NCBI GenBank assembly: GCA_035284865.1
Contig: JAYKHL010000082.1
Coordinates: 1 to 64,000, forward strand
DNA: 64,000 nucleotides
Direction: 5' to 3'
Source of the DNA: JAYKHL01 sp035284865
GTDB taxonomy: Bacteria > Cyanobacteriota > Sericytochromatia > S15B-MN24 > JAQBPE01
In this document: positions 57,102 to 64,000 of the stretch, in pieces
Layout: every line of letters starts with the position of its first letter
How positions within the stretch are numbered: the stretch's first letter is position 1
Position numbers and translations under genes: made by a program
Notes under the pieces: model-generated
Seen by the model: only the letters and a program-made list of their open reading frames with translations
What the model was told of the DNA's origin: nothing
Database searches by the model: none

Positions 57102-57743
57102 GTGGCTCGCAGGTTGATCGCGGCGGTGGTCGCCGCCGCTTGGCTCGGGGGGTGTGGCGTCGGGGTCGGTCCCGGGCCAGCAAAGGGCCGGTCCGGCCAG
57201 GTCGGCACGAACTCGTACCAGGGTGCGGCCCGGGGCGTGCGGGCCATGTACCTGGCGGCCTTCAAGTCGGCCGACAAGGATGAGAACGGCTACCTCACGC
57301 TCCAGGAGATGATGCCGGCGCTGCCTGCCCACATCGGGCTGGCTCCGACCGAGCCTGCCCGCGCGGCCAAGGCCCTGTTCGACGCGCTGGACCTCAACAA
57401 GGACGGCAAGGTGCGCTTCCGGGAGTTCACCAACCCCCAGGTGCTGCAGGCAGCCATCGCCACGTTCCGGCACGAGGTCGGCAAGACGTTTGCCAGCCTG
57501 GACCGCAACGGTGACCGGGTGCTGATCGAGGCGGAGCTCGTCAAGACGCCCGTGACCCTCGAGGCGGCTGATCGAAACCGGGATGGCAAGCTGACCATCT
57601 CGGAGTTCGAGGACGCCTTCGCCGCCACCCTCGGCCAGGGCCCCGAGCCCGGCGAGCCTCCCACGGCCGAGCCCCCCGCCCCGGCAGAGCCTGGCGGAGA
57701 GGAGCCCCCGGCGGCCGCTCCGGCCGTCCCGGGCACGCCCTGA
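57102..57743 (+). CDS. EF-hand lipoprotein
   Basis: 213 residues. Signal peptide LIAAVVAAAWLGGC with lipid-anchor Cys. Four calcium-binding-type loops: SADKDENGYLTLQE, DLNKDGKVRFREF, DRNGDRVLIEAEL and DRNRDGKLTISEF. Three are complete; the third lacks the central Gly (DRNGDR-V) and may bind weakly. The tail (EPGEPPTAEPPAPAEPGGEE onward) is Pro/Glu-rich. An extracellular calcium-responsive or calcium-storing role is likely. The GTG start follows GGAGGT by six bases. It converges with the 57821 gene; a long perfect hairpin lies between them. Confidence 0.85.
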   Translation: MARRLIAAVVAAAWLGGCGVGVGPGPAKGRSGQVGTNSYQGAARGVRAMYLAAFKSADKDENGYLTLQEMMPALPAHIGLAPTEPARAAKALFDALDLNKDGKVRFREFTNPQVLQAAIATFRHEVGKTFASLDRNGDRVLIEAELVKTPVTLEAADRNRDGKLTISEFEDAFAATLGQGPEPGEPPTAEPPAPAEPGGEEPPAAAPAVPGTP

Positions 57744-57755
57744 CCTCCGGCCCCC

Positions 57756-57806
57756 GCCCCACAAACCACCACCCGCCCTTGCAGGGCGGGTGGTGGTTTG
57801 TGGGGC
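57756..57806. terminator. 24-base-pair perfect hairpin between converging genes
   Basis: Arms 57756-57779 and 57783-57806 are perfectly complementary, with a three-base loop (TGC). No T-run follows on either side, so it is not a standard intrinsic terminator, but it lies exactly between two converging stops and would be transcribed from both sides. A bidirectional terminator or RNase III-type processing site fits. Confidence 0.65.
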
Positions 57807-57820
57807 AGCGCTTCCGGGCG

Positions 57821-58093
57821 TCAGACGAGGGGATGCAGGTCGAGCTCGCAGCGAGCAGGCAGCGCCGGGGGCAGCAGCGCCCGCAGCGACGCGACCTCGG
57901 CCGCCGTGAGGGTGGCGGAGGTGCCCACCTTCTCGTGCTTGAAGGGCACGCCCAGGGCCTCCAGCGCGCCCTCCACGCGCCGGACGTCCTTCTTGCGCTC
58001 GTTGACCTTCATGCGGGCCGTCCCGGGCGGGACGCCCTCGGCCTCGAGGTCCTCGAGGAACAGGGCAGGAACGAAGAGGGCGTGGTCGGACAT
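57821..58093 (-). CDS. Small hypothetical protein, 90 residues
   Basis: MSDHALFVPALFLEDLEAEG and VNERKKDVRRVEGALEALGV suggest a compact alpha/beta protein; no family recognised. GAGG lies eight bases before the ATG, and it is 14 bases downstream of the SWIM-protein gene, so it is part of that operon. It may be a small accessory of the SWIM/SNF2 pair; that is inference from position. Confidence 0.55.
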   Translation of the reverse strand: MSDHALFVPALFLEDLEAEGVPPGTARMKVNERKKDVRRVEGALEALGVPFKHEKVGTSATLTAAEVASLRALLPPALPARCELDLHPLV

Positions 58094-58107
58094 GGCTGGA
58101 CCTCAGG

Positions 58108-59256
58108 TCAGGTGGCGCGCGTCGGCTGGCGGTCAGCAAGGATGGAGTCGTGCAGGGCGACCTCCCGGGCGCGCTGCGCGATCGCCTCGTAGACCTCCGC
58201 CAGGCGCGTGATGGGATCGGCCGGCGAGCGCCAGAACGGCGGGCGTCCGAGGCGCTTCGCCGTCACGCCAGGGAACGGCGGGGCGACAATCTGTACCTGG
58301 ACATGGTCGAGCTCCTCGCCAGCCTGCCAGAAGCGAAACGGCTCCAGGGAGCCCGCGTCCAGGGTCTCGACCGCCATCGGTGCCGCCTGGGCCTCCGCGG
58401 CCCGGGCAGCCCGGAGCATCCCGATCAGGGCGTCCCGGTTCCGGCCCCGCAGGTGGAAGAGCACAAACGGATCCTTGTCGAAGGTGTCGGCGAGCGCGAA
58501 GTAAACGGCTGCAATGTGCTTGCACGGGTTCGCCCAGTCCGGGCAGGTGCAGTGGGCCTTGATGTCATCCTTGCGCCGGGGAAAGAGCGGGGCGTAAGCG
58601 GCCTCGAAGACCTCCTCGATGTCGCGAGGCATCTCGCCTGCGAGCAGCTGCGCGGTGAAGAGGGCCTGGCAGCTCAGGATGTCGACCACAAGCTCCCAGT
58701 CGGCGTCAGGGAGCGGCTTGATCTGCACCGTGACGTCGTAGGGCTGGGTGCGAGAGCCCTGCACCGCGGCGTGGACCCTGCCCGTCTCCACGCGAAACGC
58801 CGTGACGCGCCCCGTGTCGGCGTACATCCGGCCGTTGGCGAGCCGCCCCTTCCAGCCGAAGCGGTGCAGCATCGAGAGCCAGCGATCGGCCCACCAGTTC
58901 TCCGCCCCGCGCGCGTAGGCGGGCTCCGGCCGCGGCGCGGAGAGGTCCTGAAGCTCCCGACCGACGGGACGCATCCGGCGGCTGCGAGCGTCAGGCCTGG
59001 GGGTGCTGGCGCCCCCAGCTCCCTGAGCAGGGCCCGCGCCAGAGCGGCCCTTCTTGCGACGGCTGTTGCGCCCGTGGCGGGCAGCATCGTCTCGCAGCGG
59101 CGTCCCGGGGAGGGGGGCGCCAGCCGCGGCATCGCTCAACACCTTCTCCAGGCTGGGCTCCCCCTTGCTCCGCTGGCGCCGGGGACGGCGCCGCCGGCGG
59201 CGTTCACCGTCTAAACCGCCCGCCTGGCCTTGCTCCGGGCCGTGGGTGTCACTCAT
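58108..59256 (-). CDS. SWIM zinc-finger protein
   Basis: 382 residues. The N-terminal 85 residues are Arg/Lys-rich (GERRRRRRPRRQRSKG) and probably bind nucleic acid. WWADRWLSMLHRFGWKGRL follows, and then the SWIM motif CTCPDWANPCKHIAAVYFAL (C-x-C-x(n)-C-x-H), a zinc finger for DNA or protein binding. Genes for SWIM proteins of this type lie beside SNF2-family helicase genes in many bacteria, exactly as here: the helicase gene is just upstream, with 36 bases between. The two products probably act together on DNA. Function in bacteria is unclear. Confidence 0.85.
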   Translation of the reverse strand: MSDTHGPEQGQAGGLDGERRRRRRPRRQRSKGEPSLEKVLSDAAAGAPLPGTPLRDDAARHGRNSRRKKGRSGAGPAQGAGGASTPRPDARSRRMRPVGRELQDLSAPRPEPAYARGAENWWADRWLSMLHRFGWKGRLANGRMYADTGRVTAFRVETGRVHAAVQGSRTQPYDVTVQIKPLPDADWELVVDILSCQALFTAQLLAGEMPRDIEEVFEAAYAPLFPRRKDDIKAHCTCPDWANPCKHIAAVYFALADTFDKDPFVLFHLRGRNRDALIGMLRAARAAEAQAAPMAVETLDAGSLEPFRFWQAGEELDHVQVQIVAPPFPGVTAKRLGRPPFWRSPADPITRLAEVYEAIAQRAREVALHDSILADRQPTRAT

Positions 59257-59292
59257 CGAGGGGCTCCTGGGTTCGAGGGGGGTGGCGAGGGC

Positions 59293-62200
59293 TCAATCGA
59301 CGGCGATGGCCTCGTCGCGGAGCGCGAGGATGTCCCGGAGCTGGTCGGTGGAGAGCTCCGTGAGCCAGCCCTCGCCCTCGCCGACGACCAGCGAGCTGAG
59401 GGCCTTCTTGTCCTCGAGCATCTGGTCGATCTTCTCTTCCAGCGTGCCGAGACAGACGAACTTGTGAACCATCACGTTGCGGGTCTGGCCGATGCGGAAG
59501 GCGCGATCGGTGGCCTGGTTCTCGACGGCCGGGTTCCACCAGCGGTCGAAGTGGAAGACGTGGTTGGCGCGCGTCAGGTTGAGGCCCACGCCCCCGGCCT
59601 TGAGCGACAGCACGAGCACCGGAGGGCCGTCAGCCCGATCCTGGAAATCGCGCACCATCTTCTCGCGCGCGGCAGCCGGCACCCCGCCGTGCAGGAAGGG
59701 AATGTCGCGGCCGAAGGTCTTCTGGAGGTGGCTCACCAGCAGGTGCCCCATCTCGGCGAACTGCGAGAACACCAGGGCGCGATCGCCCACCTCCACGACC
59801 TCTTCCAGCATCTCCGTGAGGCGGGTGAGCTTGCCCGAGCGCCCGGCCAGATCCCCCTTCTTGTCGTCGAGGAAGAGTGCGGGGTGGTCGACCACCTGCT
59901 TGAGCTTCGTCAGCGAGGCCAGCACCAGGCCCTTGCGGGTGATGCCGGCGCTGCTGTCGATCTTGCCGACCATCTCCGAGACCACGACCTGGTAGAGCGA
60001 GGCCTGCTCCTTCGTGAGCGGGCAGTAGACCTTCTGCTCGTTCTTCTCGGGCAGGTCCTGGATGATGGTCGGATCCGTCTTGAGGCGGCGAAGGATAAAC
60101 GGCTTCACGAGGTGCCGCAACGTGGCCCCGGCCTGCTCGTCCTTGTAGCGCTCGATCGGGATGGCGAACTGGGACCGGAAGGCCGCCTGGTTCCCGAGGT
60201 AGCCAGGGTTCAGGGTCTCCAGGATGCTCCAGAGGTCCGCCAGGTGGTTCTCCACCGGGGTGCCCGTGAGCGCCACCCGCCAGTCCGCGGGCACGCGGCG
60301 CGCCGCCTGGGCCTGCTTGGAGGTCGCGTTCTTGATGTTCTGGGCCTCGTCGAACACCACCCCCGACCACGTGACGCCGGCGAGGTGCTCCTCGTCGCGG
60401 AACAGGAGGGTGTAGGTGGAGATCACCAGGTCGTAGCCGAGCACGGCGTTGGCGAAGGACTCGCCCTTGGTTCGCCCGGCGCCGTGGTGGATCAGCACCT
60501 TGAGCCCCGGGGCGAAGTGCTCGGCCTCGCGCCGCCAGTTGCCAACCAGGGAGGTGGGGCAGATCAGCAGCCAGGGCGCCGGCTGCGTGCGGGCATTGGC
60601 CCGGCTGCGGGGGCCATGCACCGTCTCCGCATCCGCCTTCGCCCGCAGCAGCAGGGCCAGCACCTGGATCGTCTTGCCGAGGCCCATGTCGTCGGCGAGG
60701 CAGGCGCCCAGGCACCACTTGCGCATCGAGGCGAGCCACGCGTAGCCCCGCTCCTGGTAAGGCCGCAGGGTGCCCCGGAAGTCTTCCGGGGCCGTCAGCC
60801 CGGCCAGCCAGTCTCCCGGGCCGAAGTTGCCCAGGAACTCGCCCATCTCGCCCTCGGCCTGCACCGCGACGATGGGCAGCCCGCCGGCCTGGCCCGAGGG
60901 GTTGCTCGCCAGCTTGATGGCGTCCAGCACGTGCAGCTGGCCACTGCGCTGCGTCTCGAAGAAGCGGATGACGTCGTCGATGGCAGCCGGGTCGAGCTCG
61001 ACCCACTTGCCACGAAGCTTCAGCAGCGGCTGTTTCAGCTTCACGAGGGCCTCGAAGTCCTCCCGCGTCAGGGTCTCATCGCCCAGGGCGAGGTGCCAGT
61101 CGTAGTCGACCAGGGCCTGCTGGCCCATCTTGCCGGGCTTGAAGCTGTCGCCCTCCCGCATGGTGATCTTCACGCCCACCCGCGTGTGCCCCTTGCGCCA
61201 CCAGGGCGGGATGAGGACGCCGTAGCCCGCCTCTTCCAGCTGGGGCAGGGCCGTGCGCATGAACGCGTAGGCCTCTTGCGTGGTGAGCTCGACGGCCTCC
61301 GGCGTGGCGCTGAGCAGGCCACGCTGAACGGGTGGGAAGATCTTGCCCGCGCGCCCCAGGTCCTCGAGCAGCCGCTCCTGGGGTCGCTCGAAGCGCCGGG
61401 CGAGGAAGCCGACCTCGGCCCCGGAGCCACGCCAGACCTGCTGGGCGGGGATCAGCAAGCTCGGATCGTCGCTCGCCTGCAGGGCGAACTCCAGCCGCCA
61501 GGGGCTGCTGTCAGGCGCCCCCTCGGGGGGCGCCTCCAGGCGCAGGCAGGTGCGAAACGGCGCCTCGGGGGGAGGCATCAGGGGTTTGGTCCACGTGCTG
61601 AGGTGCTGGGCGAGCTGCACGACCTCGATGGGCTCGGCCTCGAAGGCGTTGTCGCCCGGCGCCAGCAGCGCCCCGAACCACCGCTGCCCCGCGGTGGAGG
61701 TCCCGTTGCCGGCAGCCGGCTCGAGGTCGGGCGCCCAGTGACGCGCTGCGGCGTCGACCATCGCATCGATCGCCGCGAGCAACAGGGTGCGGGCCTCAGG
61801 CGGCGGCTGACTGAGCGCCCGGCAGGCGGGCGGCATCGCGAGGGCCAGGGCGCCCAGGCGCTCGGCGTCCTGCCGCTCGCTCATCACGATGCGCCAGTAG
61901 GCCCGGGGGGCATCTCCCGTGAGGGAGAGCGCGGGCATGAAGCGCTCCCGTCCCAGCAGCTCCAGCACCAGCTGGGCCACCCGCGCCCAGTACCGCCAGT
62001 CGTCGCCCAGCTGCAGGCCATCAGCGGGCGTGAGCCCCGCAAGCGTCAACAGGGCGTCGAGCGGATCAAGCTCGCGGCCCCGCAGCAGCCAGGGGCTGGA
62101 CTCGATCCGGCCGCCCGCCGGGTCGGGCCCGAAGCCACTGTGCGGAGGGGCCAGGGGCTCCCCGTCGACAGCCGGGAGCACCGCCACGGCCGTCCCGGCA

Positions 62201-62367
62201 GCACCATAGAGCCCGGCTTCCTGGAGCCGGGCATCGTCGGTGAGTCGGGGATGCATCGCTGCCGAAGGTTCCGCGGGCACCTCTGTGCCCGGCGCGCCGG
62301 GTTCGGGAGACTCGCCCCAGGCGAAGAAGCGGGCGTTCGGCAGCCATGTGCCGTGCAGCACGAACAT
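59293..62367 (-). CDS. SNF2/Rad54-family DNA-dependent ATPase
   Basis: 1024 residues. The first 500 form the SNF2-associated region of bacterial family members (MPPPEAPFRTCLRLEAPPEG, VGVKITMREGDSFKPGKMGQ). The helicase core begins at about 560: LRPYQERGYAWLASMRKWCL, motif I LADDMGLGKTIQVLALLL, motif II VVFDEAQNIKNATS, motif III ALTGTPVENHLADLW. The C-terminal half follows with ALVFSQFAEMGHLLVSHLQK, VLVLSLKAGGVGLNLTRANH and motif VI DRAFRIGQTRNVMVHKFV. Translocates on double-stranded DNA. It is co-oriented with the SWIM gene downstream. All motifs are intact, so it should be active. Confidence 0.93.
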   Translation of the reverse strand: MFVLHGTWLPNARFFAWGESPEPGAPGTEVPAEPSAAMHPRLTDDARLQEAGLYGAAGTAVAVLPAVDGEPLAPPHSGFGPDPAGGRIESSPWLLRGRELDPLDALLTLAGLTPADGLQLGDDWRYWARVAQLVLELLGRERFMPALSLTGDAPRAYWRIVMSERQDAERLGALALAMPPACRALSQPPPEARTLLLAAIDAMVDAAARHWAPDLEPAAGNGTSTAGQRWFGALLAPGDNAFEAEPIEVVQLAQHLSTWTKPLMPPPEAPFRTCLRLEAPPEGAPDSSPWRLEFALQASDDPSLLIPAQQVWRGSGAEVGFLARRFERPQERLLEDLGRAGKIFPPVQRGLLSATPEAVELTTQEAYAFMRTALPQLEEAGYGVLIPPWWRKGHTRVGVKITMREGDSFKPGKMGQQALVDYDWHLALGDETLTREDFEALVKLKQPLLKLRGKWVELDPAAIDDVIRFFETQRSGQLHVLDAIKLASNPSGQAGGLPIVAVQAEGEMGEFLGNFGPGDWLAGLTAPEDFRGTLRPYQERGYAWLASMRKWCLGACLADDMGLGKTIQVLALLLRAKADAETVHGPRSRANARTQPAPWLLICPTSLVGNWRREAEHFAPGLKVLIHHGAGRTKGESFANAVLGYDLVISTYTLLFRDEEHLAGVTWSGVVFDEAQNIKNATSKQAQAARRVPADWRVALTGTPVENHLADLWSILETLNPGYLGNQAAFRSQFAIPIERYKDEQAGATLRHLVKPFILRRLKTDPTIIQDLPEKNEQKVYCPLTKEQASLYQVVVSEMVGKIDSSAGITRKGLVLASLTKLKQVVDHPALFLDDKKGDLAGRSGKLTRLTEMLEEVVEVGDRALVFSQFAEMGHLLVSHLQKTFGRDIPFLHGGVPAAAREKMVRDFQDRADGPPVLVLSLKAGGVGLNLTRANHVFHFDRWWNPAVENQATDRAFRIGQTRNVMVHKFVCLGTLEEKIDQMLEDKKALSSLVVGEGEGWLTELSTDQLRDILALRDEAIAVD

Positions 62368-62472
62368 AGCTTTCCCTAGCGTAGCATCAACCCTGGCGGA
62401 TGGCCATGGCAGGGGGGCAAGAGATGCACCACAACCCTTGAAAAGGGTGAACCGGGAGCTGGCATGGCCCGA

Positions 62473-63531
62473 TCAGGCCTCTGCCCCGCCGCCGGCTCCC
62501 CGCACGGCCTCGACCCGCGGGTGCATCACGCGGCGCCAGAGGGGCGGCACCAGCGCGAGCCAGATCATGCCGGGGTAGCCCGTGGGCAGCACCGGGCTGT
62601 CGGGGCTGAACCTGAGCTCCTCGTAGCGGCGGGCCGGGTGGGTGTGGTGATCCGCGTGGCGCTGAAGCTGGAACGTCAGCCAGTTGGACAGGCGCAGCCC
62701 TGACGCCCACGAGTGCGCGTCGGTGACCCGTTCGAAGCGTCCGCTGGGCAGCAGGCGACGCTCCAGCCCGTAGTGCTCGACGTAGTTGACGGCCTCGAGC
62801 AGCAGAAAGGCCAGCACGCCCTGGCCGAGGAAGAAGGCACCCGCTGCAGGCCCCCAGGCCAGGGCGAGGAGCCCGGCGCCGGCAAGCGGCAGCGCCGCGT
62901 AGGCAAGCATGCGGTTGCGCAGACTCCAGGGACCGTGCCCGGCCCGCGCCAGGCGAGCCGCCTCGAGGCCCCAGGCGCTCCGCCAGCTGCCCACCACCGT
63001 CCGCGGCAGGAACGTCCAGAGCGTCTCGCCGTACCGCGCGCTGGCCGGGTCCTCCGGGGTGGCGACCCGGCTGTGGTGGCCGACCAGGTGCTCGATGTAA
63101 AAGTGCATGTAGCAGGCATTCCAGAGCAGGACCTGGCCGAGGAGACGCTCGACAGGGCCTGTCTTGTGGATGAGCTCGTGGGCGGCGGTGATGCCAAGCC
63201 CCCCCGACACGACGCCAACCGAGACGAGCAACCCGGCGACCTCCCAGGGCGCCCAGGGCCCGTGGGCTACCGCCCAGGCCCCCGCCAGCGTCAGCCCGAC
63301 CAGGGCCGGCGCCACCAGCCACGTGACGAGGCGGTACCCCCAATAGGCCAGGCGCGACGTGGCGCCCGGCTCGGGGTTGTGGCGGGACTCCCCGAGCACG
63401 TGGTCGAGCAGGGGCACCAGCACGAAGATCAGGCCGAAGGTGGCCCAGGTCCAGGCACCACCCAGCGCCAGGCCCGCAGCCGCGGTCAGCACGGGGAGAA
63501 ACACCAGCACGAATGGCGCCATGCGCATCAT
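62473..63531 (-). CDS. alkB: AlkB-family membrane alkane 1-monooxygenase
   Basis: Integral-membrane di-iron hydroxylase, 352 residues, six or so membrane segments. The histidine boxes are HELIHK, then EHLVGHH, NYVEHYGLE and LQRHADHH, in the order and spacing of AlkB alkane hydroxylases; the iron-binding histidines are all there. It would oxidise the end carbon of an alkane or a fatty chain, with a rubredoxin or other electron donor not encoded here. CAGGAGGG precedes the first of three ATGs (63531) by eight bases. The last 20 residues are Gly/Ala-rich. A xylene monooxygenase-like substrate range cannot be excluded. Confidence 0.9.
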   Translation of the reverse strand: MMRMAPFVLVFLPVLTAAAGLALGGAWTWATFGLIFVLVPLLDHVLGESRHNPEPGATSRLAYWGYRLVTWLVAPALVGLTLAGAWAVAHGPWAPWEVAGLLVSVGVVSGGLGITAAHELIHKTGPVERLLGQVLLWNACYMHFYIEHLVGHHSRVATPEDPASARYGETLWTFLPRTVVGSWRSAWGLEAARLARAGHGPWSLRNRMLAYAALPLAGAGLLALAWGPAAGAFFLGQGVLAFLLLEAVNYVEHYGLERRLLPSGRFERVTDAHSWASGLRLSNWLTFQLQRHADHHTHPARRYEELRFSPDSPVLPTGYPGMIWLALVPPLWRRVMHPRVEAVRGAGGGAEA

Positions 63532-63605
63532 CGTCGCAGCCCTCCTGATGGCGGCGCCGCGTCGCGTCGCCCTCTCCCTCCAGTATAGCGCGCAAGCGTC
63601 GCGGT

Positions 63606-64000
63606 TCAAGGGCTTGCTGGCGCCAGCACCGCCAGGCCCCCCTCGAGGTCCAGCCCCTGGAGGGGACCTCCCGCCGCAGGGTCGGCCGAGGCCACCGCCA
63701 GGCAGAAGCCGGCAGCGGCCGCCCACTGGCCTCGCAGGCGCCCGCCGTCATGGGCGAGCCACGCGCCCGGGTTGGCGTCCGAGGCTGGCGCCAGCGTCAG
63801 GCGCGTGAGCCCCCCGGGGGCTCCGCCCAGGGCCTTGTAGGCCGCCTCCTTCAGCGCCCAGGCAATGAGCTCGCTGTGAGGTCCCCAGGGCCGCTCGGCC
63901 AGCCACGCTCGCTCCACCTCGGACAGGTAGTAGCGCGCCGCCCCGGCAGGCATCGGCTGCAGGGCCTCGAGGTCGACCCCCACCGGCTCGTGCGAGGCCA
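63606..64000 (-). CDS. 4'-phosphopantetheinyl transferase, Sfp type (5' end beyond window)
   Basis: The C-terminal 130 residues or so. Reads SHEPVGVDLE, the metal-binding GVDLE, and later LIAWALKEAAYKALGG, the WxxKEAxxKxxG motif of Sfp-type enzymes. It transfers the phosphopantetheine arm from coenzyme A to carrier proteins. The N-terminal half lies beyond position 64000. No carrier-protein gene is in the window. Starts 75 bases upstream of alkB on the same strand, so a shared transcript is possible. Confidence 0.88.
   Translation of the reverse strand, partial: ASHEPVGVDLEALQPMPAGAARYYLSEVERAWLAERPWGPHSELIAWALKEAAYKALGGAPGGLTRLTLAPASDANPGAWLAHDGGRLRGQWAAAAGFCLAVASADPAAGGPLQGLDLEGGLAVLAPASP

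Noticed and set aside
59230..62379. Open frame of more than 1000 codons on the plus strand
   Set aside because: It is the mirror image of the SNF2 gene, which has all helicase motifs; the plus-strand product has none.
1..64000. Prophage, integrase, transposase or restriction genes
   Set aside because: No translated segment carries their motifs, and gene order and codon use are uniform throughout.

Overview
This is a gene-dense window of very high G+C (about 70% by eye) from a bacterium with many lipoproteins. At least eleven genes begin with a signal peptide and a lipobox-type cysteine. Starts are often GTG or TTG, and ATGA, GTGA or TTGA overlaps join neighbouring genes. The taxon cannot be fixed from the sequence. 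A folate-type TrmFO, a LexA operator of the GAAC-N4-GTTC type, DUF503, and abundant Kelch/NHL/TPR lipoproteins fit a deep-branching non-proteobacterial lineage; a non-photosynthetic relative of Cyanobacteria is one weak guess. No phage, insertion sequence or CRISPR array was seen. Position 1 looks like an assembly edge, because a 47-bp exact copy of an internal tdk segment sits at the very end.

Layout. 1-2143 (minus): tdk and trmFO. 2210-8761 (plus): a coupled surface-glycan operon of flippase, GT2, a double-GT2 protein, GT2 and GT4. It is followed by split transketolase, a lipid kinase, a small membrane protein and topA, then more glycosyltransferases up to 19742. 19788-22007: a small secreted protein and an orphan histidine kinase share a control region with direct repeats. 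Beside them an SOS-box-controlled gene encodes a free-standing domain resembling the little finger of Y-family DNA polymerases. 22130-24324: a lipoprotein and moeA-mogA (molybdenum cofactor). 24619-27437: three lipoproteins; the outer two are paralogues and the middle one carries an extraordinary Tyr/Trp/Gly tract. 27458-34845: a membrane glycosyltransferase, a secreted GH1 glycosidase and a 1260-residue pseudokinase-ATPase-TPR-GAF-like protein. 34849-39165 (minus): five close-packed genes, four of them lipoproteins. 39269-45413: mutM, a cell-wall hydrolase, two aminotransferases, DUF503 and a TPR protein, then tRNA-Ser(UGA). 45592-53900 (minus): a coupled Kelch-Kelch-subtilase operon and two further large lipoproteins. 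53966-64000: a hypothetical gene behind a palindromic operator, a UvrD-type helicase, an EF-hand lipoprotein, a SWIM/SNF2 pair, AlkB and a phosphopantetheinyl transferase cut by the window end.

Themes. The window is dominated by the cell surface: glycan assembly plus secreted or lipid-anchored proteins of repetitive or low-complexity sequence. DNA maintenance genes (topA, mutM, helicase, SNF2/SWIM, SOS gene) are scattered among them. Promoters repeatedly show an extended -10 of the form TGGTATAAT without a clear -35, and some sit so close to the start codon that the mRNA would be leaderless. Three gene 3' ends carry members of a dispersed inverted-repeat family with a shared 20-bp core.
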